From NCBI GenBank assembly GCA_003557445.1, contig PWOK01000166.1, positions 1 through 7,613 of the forward strand: a stretch of 7,613 bases of DNA. Reading direction: 5' to 3'. The position numbers and the translations under genes were made by a program. Below are positions 1 through 5,378 of this stretch, in pieces. How positions within the stretch are numbered: the stretch's first letter is position 1; every line of letters begins with the position of its first letter. Below the pieces are notes generated by a model. It was not told where the DNA came from and did no database searches. It saw only the letters and a program-made list of their open reading frames with translations. This DNA is from Halanaerobiaceae bacterium. Its GTDB lineage: Bacteria > Bacillota_F > Halanaerobiia > Halanaerobiales > CSSED10-376.

Positions 1-976
1 AGCAGATTTTGGAGAAGCAGCACCACTTAATGGTCACTATCATTCTGGAAATAGTGGTTTTTATGAACATAATTTATTTCCCTTAAGATATAATAAAGCT
101 GTTTCAGAAATTACTAAAAATATTACAGGTGATGCAATAATCTGGGGTAGAAGTGCCTGGGCCGGAAGTCAGAGATATCCATTACATTGGGGTGGAGATG
201 CTGAAAATACTGATTCAGGAATGGCAGCTTCTCTCAGAGCTGGATTATCTTTTGGCCTGTGTGGTTTTTCTTTCTGGAGTCATGATATAGGAGGTTTTGC
301 AGGTAAAAGCCCTGAAGATATTTATAGACGCTGGTTACCATTTGGTATGCTTACATCACACAGCCGCTGTCATGGAGCACCACCAAAAGAGCCCTGGGCC
401 TATGGAGAAGATTTTATGAATCAATTTAGAAAATGTGTAGAATTAAAATATAGTTTAATGCCCTATATATATGCACAGGCTCAGGAATGTTCACAGAAAG
501 GACATCCCATGATGAGAACCATGTTTTTTGAATATCCGGATGATCCAACTTCCTGGTTTATTGAAGATCAGTATTTCTTTGGTAAAGATTTACTGGTGGC
601 ACCTCTATTTAAATCAGAAACAGAAGAAAGAAAAGTTTACCTTCCTGAAGGGAACTGGATAGATTATCAGACTCATAAGATATATGAAGGAGGTAATTGG
701 TATCAAATTAAAGCTGGAGATATTCCTTTGATTTTATTTGTAAGAGATGGAGCAGTAATTCCACATTTAAAACCTGCTCAATCTACTTCACATCTTAACT
801 GGAAGCAAATTAAATTAATAGTTTTTTCTCAAAAGACTAAGCAGGCAAAAGGTCTGTTAGTATTACCTGAAGCAGACAGTATAAAAGAAATTATTATTGA
901 ACAGAAAGAGGATGAACTTAAATTAATCAAGAAATCTTTACCTGAAAATATAAAAGTAGAAATATCAGGATTTTAA
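1..976 (+). CDS. yicI: Alpha-xylosidase, glycoside hydrolase family 31 (YicI type), 5'-truncated by the window
   Basis: This is the C-terminal 324 residues of a GH31 retaining alpha-glycosidase; the reading frame (codons from base 2) is open to the window edge, so the true start lies upstream. Seen: ADFGEAAP at the first codons matches the GH31 nucleophile motif (KTDFGE in E. coli YicI), putting the nucleophile Asp at bases 5-7. The motif WGGD places the acid/base Asp at 197-199, about 64 residues later, close to the YicI spacing of 66. FWSHDIGGF, SHSRCHG, PWAYGED, the PYIYAQA helix and MMRTMFFEYPDD are also YicI-like, followed by the beta-sandwich C-terminal domain. YicI is about 770 residues, so roughly 40% is present. 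The family removes alpha-linked xylose from the non-reducing end of xyloglucan fragments or isoprimeverose. There is no signal peptide information. It ends 26 bases before the activase gene, suggesting one transcript. An alpha-glucosidase of the same family is the main alternative; the DFGE and SHDIGGF motifs favour the xylosidase group. Confidence 0.88.
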   Translation, partial: ADFGEAAPLNGHYHSGNSGFYEHNLFPLRYNKAVSEITKNITGDAIIWGRSAWAGSQRYPLHWGGDAENTDSGMAASLRAGLSFGLCGFSFWSHDIGGFAGKSPEDIYRRWLPFGMLTSHSRCHGAPPKEPWAYGEDFMNQFRKCVELKYSLMPYIYAQAQECSQKGHPMMRTMFFEYPDDPTSWFIEDQYFFGKDLLVAPLFKSETEERKVYLPEGNWIDYQTHKIYEGGNWYQIKAGDIPLILFVRDGAVIPHLKPAQSTSHLNWKQIKLIVFSQKTKQAKGLLVLPEADSIKEIIIEQKEDELKLIKKSLPENIKVEISGF

Positions 977-1002
977 TTATAGGTTAAATTAAGGAGAAAA
1001 TA

Positions 1003-1902
1003 ATGGCAAAAGGTATAGTAACAGATATTCATAGGTTTTCTTTACATGATGGTCCGGGAATTAGAACAACAGTATTTTTAAAAGGATGTAATATGCGTTG
1101 TGGCTGGTGTCATAATCCTGAAAACATTGATAGAAATATACAGATTGAGTATTTTAAAGATAAATGTATTCAGTGTGGTAACTGTTTTAATGTATGCAAT
1201 AACAATGTTCATCAGATTAATTATAATCAACATATAATTAAATATGATATGTGTAAAAAATGTGGTAAGTGTATTGAAAAATGTTATACAGAAGCACTTG
1301 TCATGATCGGTAGAAAAATGACAGTAAAGGATGTTTATAGTGAAATCAAACAGGATATAAATTATTATAATCAATCCGGTGGAGGAGTTACAATTTCTGG
1401 TGGAGAAGTTTTCTTACAGGAAAAATTCACATATAAATTGTTAAATCTCTGTAAATCACAGGGGATTCATACAGCAGTTGAAAGTAATTTAGCTGTTAAA
1501 TGGGAGATTATTGAACCTGTATTATCAGTAATTGATTTAGTTATGTTTGATATAAAAATTTATAATAATCAACTCCATAAAAAATGGACAGGAATATCCA
1601 ATAATATTATTCTTGAAAATACCAGAAAATTATCTCAAAAAAATATTGATATTATTATTAGAACTCCAATTATAACAGGTATTAATGATCAAGAGCAACA
1701 AATAAAAAATATTGTTAATTATATTAAAGATTTTGAAAATCTTCTTTACTATGAATTATTACCCTATAATCCTTTTGGTGAAGATAAATATAAACGTCTG
1801 GGAATGAAATGTTCAACAGAGGGAACAAAAATACCTTCTGAGGATAAAATGCAGAGACTGGCCCGGGAGGCAAATGTGGCCAATTTAACAATAAGATATT
1901 AA
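1003..1902 (+). CDS. Glycyl radical enzyme activating enzyme (radical SAM, two extra 4Fe-4S clusters)
   Basis: This 299-residue protein is a radical SAM activase that uses reductively cleaved S-adenosylmethionine to abstract a hydrogen from the glycine of a partner glycyl radical enzyme, in the cytoplasm. Seen: the N-terminal IHRFSLHDGPGIRTTVFLKG signature; the radical-SAM cysteines Cys29, Cys33, Cys36 (CxxxCxxC); a ferredoxin-like insert with Cys55/58/61/65 and Cys84/87/90/94, each CxxCxxCxxxC; and the SAM-contacting SGGE at about residues 132-135. About 300 residues with two extra clusters is the usual form for activases of non-PFL GREs; the plain PFL activase is about 245 residues and lacks the insert. 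The ATG start follows AAGGAG (991-996) by six bases. The GRE gene begins 20 bases after the stop, so that protein is almost certainly its substrate. The partner's reaction cannot be read from the activase alone. Confidence 0.95.
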   Translation: MAKGIVTDIHRFSLHDGPGIRTTVFLKGCNMRCGWCHNPENIDRNIQIEYFKDKCIQCGNCFNVCNNNVHQINYNQHIIKYDMCKKCGKCIEKCYTEALVMIGRKMTVKDVYSEIKQDINYYNQSGGGVTISGGEVFLQEKFTYKLLNLCKSQGIHTAVESNLAVKWEIIEPVLSVIDLVMFDIKIYNNQLHKKWTGISNNIILENTRKLSQKNIDIIIRTPIITGINDQEQQIKNIVNYIKDFENLLYYELLPYNPFGEDKYKRLGMKCSTEGTKIPSEDKMQRLAREANVANLTIRY

Positions 1903-1922
1903 TCCAGAAAGAGGTAATTTTT

Positions 1923-4103
1923 ATGAATGATGTATGTTTGTCCAATGAAAAGTATAAAAAGTGGATTGATTTAATAAGAAAGAGAAAAGAAAAACAGACC
2001 AGAGAAAAAATAAATAAAAAAGGGTATATGGATGTAGATGATTATGGTACTATTTTACTGCCTGAGGATTTTAATTGGGAACAGAAACCAAATCATGAAA
2101 ATGGTTCTTTTTATGGATTTAAAGGGTGGGCAGAAAATTTCAGGAGTTTTGTTGAATCACTACCTCCATATGTTAATCCAGTCAATATAATTGCAGGAAG
2201 ACATTATGTTTTTTTGAATTCATATAAAGAAGGGCCTAACTGGAATCCTGATTATAATTATGATCATCTCAAAGAAAATCATCAAAAATATGATATTAGG
2301 TCAGGTATTGGAGCCGCTCATCATTTTTCCGGTGATGTTAAAATTGGTCTGGAACTGGGCTGGGGAGGATTACTGGAAAATGTTAAAAAGTATTCAAAAT
2401 TAAAAGGAATAAATAAAGAAAAAAAAGAATTTTATCAGGCTGAAAAAGATATAATTAAAGGAATACAGAACTGGATTAAAAATACTGTTAAAAAAATTGA
2501 TCAAATTATAATTGAAGAAGATATTCAGGAATACAGAAATAATCTTAAAAAAATGAAAAAAGTTAATCAAAAAATTATTGATAAACCTCCTGAATCTTTT
2601 CTTGAAGCCTGTCAGTGGATTGCCTGGTATAATATGGCTTCCAGAAGCTATAATAGGGATGGAGCTGGAGGTCAGCTGGATGTTTTACTCCAGCCATATT
2701 TTGAAAGTGATAAAAAAAGAGGTATTATAAATGAACAGGATGCCATATATTATCTTGCCTGTCTTTTAATTAATGATCCCAATTATTATCAATTATCTGG
2801 TCCTGGTATATATGGTGAAGATTTGACCTGTGATTTATCATATTTAATACTGGAAGCAGCACACTGTTTAAAAAGTTCATGTAATTTGACAGTTGCCTAT
2901 CATAAAAATATTGATAAAGATTTTTTTCAAAAATCTGTTAAATATCTTATTGAAGATAAAAAAGGCTGGCCCAGATATAGTGGTCATGATTCATTAATAG
3001 AAGGATTTATGAAAAATGGCTATCCTGTTGAATTAGCCCGTCAGAGAAAAGCTGTTGGCTGTAACTGGATGGCTATACCCGGAAGAGAATACACAATTAA
3101 TGATACAATAAAAATAAATATGGCTAAAGTCTTTGAAATAGCAATCGAAGATATGTTTAAACACAAAAATAATTATTCAGTTGAAAAACTGTGGAAAATA
3201 TTTACAAAACAATTAAAAAAAGCTGTTTTATGTACTGCCCGGGGGATTGACTGGCATTTAAAATATTTAAAATACAGCTCCCCAGAATTATTTTTAAATC
3301 TTTTTTGTTATGGTCCTATAGAAAAAGGGCTTGATGTTAGTGATGGTGGTGTAGAAGTTTATAATATAGGTGTTGATGGATGTGGGCTGGCTACTGTGGC
3401 TGATTCATTTTCTGCTTTAGAAACAAAAATTGAAAAGGAACAGATCCTTAACTGGAAAAAAATATATTTTTCTTTGAAAAATAATTATCAGGGTAGTGAA
3501 GGAGAAAAAATATTAAACATTTTAAAAAACTCACCAAAATATGGAGAAGATATATCTATAGGTGATAAATGGGCTGATAAAATATCTAAAGTTTTTACTA
3601 AATTAATAAAAGAAAAATCAACTCCAGGAGGTATTAATATGATACCAGGCTGGTTTAGCTGGTCATTGAATATTAATATGGGTGAAAAAGTAGGGGCAAC
3701 CCCCAATGGTAGAAAAGCAGGTGAACCAATTTCTTTTGGTGCCAATCCTGATCCCGGATTCCGGAATGATGGTGCACTGACAGCAATTTCCAATACTATT
3801 GCCAGAATTCAACCCGGTTATGGTAATACAGCTCCTTTTCAGCTTGAACTTGATCCAGGAACTATAAATATTAACAACAAGGAACAGATTAAAAAAATTA
3901 CCAGTTTATTCAGAACACATTTTGAACTTGGTGGAACTTTAATAAATGCTAATATTGTAAATATCAAAACTATACTTGAGGCCAACAAAAATCCACAAAA
4001 ATATCCTGAATTAATTGTTAGGGTGACAGGGTTTACCGCTTATTTTGCTGCCCTATCACCAGAATTCAGACAACTGGTGGTTAATCGAATTGTAAAGAGA
4101 TAA
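1923..4103 (+). CDS. Glycyl radical enzyme (PFL-like family), reaction unknown, atypical Cys loop
   Basis: This 726-residue protein is a glycyl radical enzyme of the pyruvate formate-lyase superfamily. Seen: the C-terminal glycyl-radical motif RVTGFTAYFAALSPEFRQLV, with radical Gly703, and a Cys-loop sequence AVGCNWMAIPGREYTINDT with Cys380. Cys380 lies 323 residues before Gly703, in line with known GREs (about 315-332 in PFL, glycerol dehydratase and CutC), so it is the probable thiyl cysteine. Other family landmarks are AHHFSGDVKIGLELGWGGLL (from about residue 132), PESFLEACQWIAW, GGQLDVLLQPYFESDKKRG and VGATPNGRKAGEPISFG. Odd: the Glu of the GCVE motif used by GRE dehydratases and lyases is replaced by Trp (GCNW), and the Cys-Cys pair of PFL is absent. 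No known substrate class is therefore supported. It is shorter than CutC (about 846) and glycerol dehydratase (787). The ATG follows GAAAGAGGT (1907-1915). It lies downstream of its activase and an alpha-xylosidase, which suggests a sugar-derived substrate (inference). Automated labels such as 'pyruvate formate lyase' should not be taken literally. Confidence 0.93.
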   Translation: MNDVCLSNEKYKKWIDLIRKRKEKQTREKINKKGYMDVDDYGTILLPEDFNWEQKPNHENGSFYGFKGWAENFRSFVESLPPYVNPVNIIAGRHYVFLNSYKEGPNWNPDYNYDHLKENHQKYDIRSGIGAAHHFSGDVKIGLELGWGGLLENVKKYSKLKGINKEKKEFYQAEKDIIKGIQNWIKNTVKKIDQIIIEEDIQEYRNNLKKMKKVNQKIIDKPPESFLEACQWIAWYNMASRSYNRDGAGGQLDVLLQPYFESDKKRGIINEQDAIYYLACLLINDPNYYQLSGPGIYGEDLTCDLSYLILEAAHCLKSSCNLTVAYHKNIDKDFFQKSVKYLIEDKKGWPRYSGHDSLIEGFMKNGYPVELARQRKAVGCNWMAIPGREYTINDTIKINMAKVFEIAIEDMFKHKNNYSVEKLWKIFTKQLKKAVLCTARGIDWHLKYLKYSSPELFLNLFCYGPIEKGLDVSDGGVEVYNIGVDGCGLATVADSFSALETKIEKEQILNWKKIYFSLKNNYQGSEGEKILNILKNSPKYGEDISIGDKWADKISKVFTKLIKEKSTPGGINMIPGWFSWSLNINMGEKVGATPNGRKAGEPISFGANPDPGFRNDGALTAISNTIARIQPGYGNTAPFQLELDPGTININNKEQIKKITSLFRTHFELGGTLINANIVNIKTILEANKNPQKYPELIVRVTGFTAYFAALSPEFRQLVVNRIVKR

Positions 4104-4168
4104 AAAATCTAAATAGCTTGTAAAGGAATTTAATTAATACACTGTTATTCAATATTTTGGAGCTAATA

Positions 4169-4197
4169 TTGCTCTGTTAGAATTTTTATGATATAAT
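4169..4197 (+). promoter_or_regulatory. Probable extended -10 sigma-A promoter for the secreted LamG-like gene
   Basis: A perfect TATAAT lies at 4192-4197, preceded by TG at 4189-4190 (TGnTATAAT). TTGCTC at 4169-4174 sits exactly 17 bases upstream as a weak -35 (three of six matches). Transcription would begin near 4204, about 60 bases before the ATG at 4265. This suggests the secreted protein gene is transcribed separately from the glycyl radical enzyme operon, although no strong terminator is visible in between (4104-4168). Confidence 0.6.
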
Positions 4198-4264
4198 AAA
4201 TTTACTGAGAACAAGATATATTTACTCTTAAATTATTTTAAAAGTTAAAAGAAAGGAGATATCA

Positions 4265-4996
4265 ATGAAAAAAATTCTTATATCTTTAATTGTATTAGTG
4301 TTATTATTGACATTTAATTTAATACCGATTAAAGCAGGAGAAATACCGGAAGAAGATTTAATGTTGTGGTTTAAAGCAGATGTCCTGGAACTGGAGGATG
4401 GAGATTTAGTTGATGAGTGGATTGATAGTAGTGGTAATGATTATCATGCACATGTAATAGGAGATTTATATCCTGTTTTTAAGGATGATATTTTAAATGG
4501 TTTACCTGTATTAAAATTTGATGAATCTTTCTTAATGACCGAAATGTTTGGCAGGTATACTCAGCCAAATAGTATATTTGTATTAGTAAAACTTGATGAA
4601 GGATATGATGGAGACCATAATATTATGGATGGTAGAGATGATGGTTCAACCAGAAATAGAATTACATTCAGCCAGATGGATACTGATCCTGGAATTATTA
4701 TTACTGATAATACCTGGCCTCCAGATATTCATTTAGATTTTTTTATTCCCAGTGATTATGTAATAATAACTTCTATATTTGATGAAGATCAAAGCATGTT
4801 AATGGTTGGAGAGGAAACAGTTGAAGGAAATGCTGGCAGTAATCCAATTGACGGTTTTACTATAGGTGGTCGTGCAGGAGGAACCGGTCAACCTATTAAT
4901 GGAGAAATTGCGGAAATTATTGTATATAACCGAAGGGTTTCCAGAGGTGATGTATTGGAAATTATAGAATATCTGCATAAAAAATGGTTAAATTAG
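4265..4996 (+). CDS. Secreted single-domain LamG/concanavalin A-like protein
   Basis: This is a 243-residue exported protein. Seen: a signal peptide with the charged start MKK, a hydrophobic core at about residues 4-20 and a likely cleavage after Ala24 (IKA|GE); no lipobox Cys, so it is probably released or wall-associated. The mature part is one jelly-roll-like domain of the LamG/ConA-like type: LMLWFKAD (32-39), WIDSSGNDYHAH (52-63), a middle section of short strands, TIGGRAGG, and the closing strand and helix GEIAEIIVYNRR...EYLHKKW (213-241). This pattern (Trp-Phe-x-Ala-Asp, Asp-x-Ser-Gly-Asn, then Glu-Ile-Ile-Val-Tyr) is common in bacterial surface proteins, where the fold often binds carbohydrate; binding here is inferred only. 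The domain is related to the two repeats in the downstream lipoprotein. The ATG start follows AAAGGAG (4252-4258) by six bases. Rich in Asp and Glu. No catalytic residues are recognised. Confidence 0.85.
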   Translation: MKKILISLIVLVLLLTFNLIPIKAGEIPEEDLMLWFKADVLELEDGDLVDEWIDSSGNDYHAHVIGDLYPVFKDDILNGLPVLKFDESFLMTEMFGRYTQPNSIFVLVKLDEGYDGDHNIMDGRDDGSTRNRITFSQMDTDPGIIITDNTWPPDIHLDFFIPSDYVIITSIFDEDQSMLMVGEETVEGNAGSNPIDGFTIGGRAGGTGQPINGEIAEIIVYNRRVSRGDVLEIIEYLHKKWLN

Positions 4997-5026
4997 AATA
5001 AAGTATTTTCATGAAGTTGATGAATA

Positions 5027-5055
5027 TTGACAATGGTTTTTACATTTGATAAAAT
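5027..5055 (+). promoter_or_regulatory. Strong sigma-A promoter P1 (TTGACA-17-TAAAAT with extended -10)
   Basis: A perfect -35 TTGACA (5027-5032) is followed after 17 bases by TAAAAT (5050-5055, five of six matches). TG at 5047-5048 gives an extended -10 (TGATAAAAT). Transcription would start near 5062. It is the distal promoter for the lipoprotein gene and could also express the mini-ORF at 5084. Confidence 0.7.
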
Positions 5056-5147
5056 AAAAATCAGGAATACTCTAAAAGATTATATGTTTAAAATATCTTT
5101 ACTAAATCCTGTAGAGAAAATATTTGAAAAAATATTTCATCAATTAC

Positions 5148-5176
5148 TTGATAAAATTTATTTTGTTTGTTAAAAT
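5148..5176 (+). promoter_or_regulatory. Second tandem sigma-A promoter P2 (TTGATA-17-TAAAAT with extended -10)
   Basis: TTGATA (5148-5153, five of six) is followed after 17 bases by TAAAAT (5171-5176, five of six). TG at 5168-5169 again makes an extended -10. Expected transcription start is near 5183, about 195 bases before the lipoprotein ATG. The -10 overlaps the stop codon of the 5084 mini-ORF. In such AT-rich DNA the -10 is cheap, but exact spacing plus TG plus a near-consensus -35 is not. Confidence 0.6.
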
Positions 5177-5213
5177 AATTATAAGAAAGTATTAATAATA
5201 AATAAGGATACAT

Positions 5214-5243
5214 ATTTAATTACTTAGAATAAGTATATTAAAT
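5214..5243 (+). promoter_or_regulatory. Leader hairpin, 13 base pairs with one bulge
   Basis: ATTTAAT (5214-5220) and TACTTA (5221-5226) pair with TAAGTA (5230-5235) and ATTAAAT (5237-5243) around a GAA loop, with one bulged T at 5236. It would form about 30 bases into the transcript from the second promoter. The stem is almost all A-U, so it is weak and might be chance in AT-rich DNA; a role in mRNA stability or regulation is inference. Confidence 0.3.
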
Positions 5244-5249
5244 CAAAAC

Positions 5250-5281
5250 AAAAAAACAAAGATAATGTTATCAATTTTTTT
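5250..5281 (+). terminator. Possible weak attenuator-like hairpin with U7 tail in the leader
   Basis: GATA (5261-5264) pairs with TATC (5269-5272) around ATGT, and a run of seven A (5250-5256) can pair across an internal mismatch with seven T (5275-5281). The core is only four pairs followed by AA and seven T, so it resembles a very weak intrinsic terminator. It lies just before the orphan Shine-Dalgarno sequence. Low confidence. Confidence 0.2.
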
Positions 5282-5301
5282 CAAATATAAAAAAATTAAT
5301 T

Positions 5302-5310
5302 AAAGGAGGG
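5302..5310 (+). promoter_or_regulatory. Orphan perfect Shine-Dalgarno sequence without a start codon
   Basis: AAAGGAGGG is a near-perfect anti-16S match, better than the one used by the lipoprotein gene. The following bases (ATAATAAAATAATTATTT) contain no ATG, GTG or TTG at 4-15 bases, so no reading frame starts from it. It may be a ribosome standby or mRNA-stabilising site like those known in Bacillus leaders, or the remnant of a lost small gene. Confidence 0.5.
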
Positions 5311-5378
5311 ATAATAAAATAATTATTTAAAATATTTTTATAAAATTAATTTAAAAAAAAGAAGGGGGCAAATAACGA

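Larger units (their letters stand above)
4997..5378 (+). other. AT-rich 382-base intergenic and leader region upstream of the lipoprotein gene
   Basis: No convincing terminator follows the stop at 4996. The region holds two tandem promoter candidates (5027-5055 and 5148-5176), a 29-codon mini-ORF starting at ATG 5084 and ending at TAA 5171-5173, two AU-rich hairpins (5214-5243 and 5250-5281), an orphan Shine-Dalgarno sequence (5302-5310) and the working one (about 5361-5368). The mini-ORF would encode an amphipathic peptide (MFKISLLNPVEKIFEKIF...), but its nearest AGGA is about 16 bases upstream, too far for good initiation, so it is not called as a gene. Depending on the promoter used, the lipoprotein mRNA leader would be about 315 or 195 bases, unusually long. 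Confidence 0.6.

Noticed and set aside
3488..3793. Minus-strand open frame of about 100 codons inside the glycyl radical enzyme gene
   Set aside because: It is fully covered by a conserved coding sequence on the other strand and has no family resemblance of its own.
1923..4103. Naming the enzyme pyruvate formate-lyase (pflB) or glycerol dehydratase
   Set aside because: It lacks the PFL Cys-Cys pair and the dehydratase GCVE motif; only superfamily membership is supported.
4160..4187. Short hairpin GAGC-TAATATT-GCTC followed by a T tract, as a terminator of the glycyl radical enzyme operon
   Set aside because: The stem is four base pairs with a mismatch, the T tract is six bases away from it, and the same bases form the -35 of a good extended -10 promoter.
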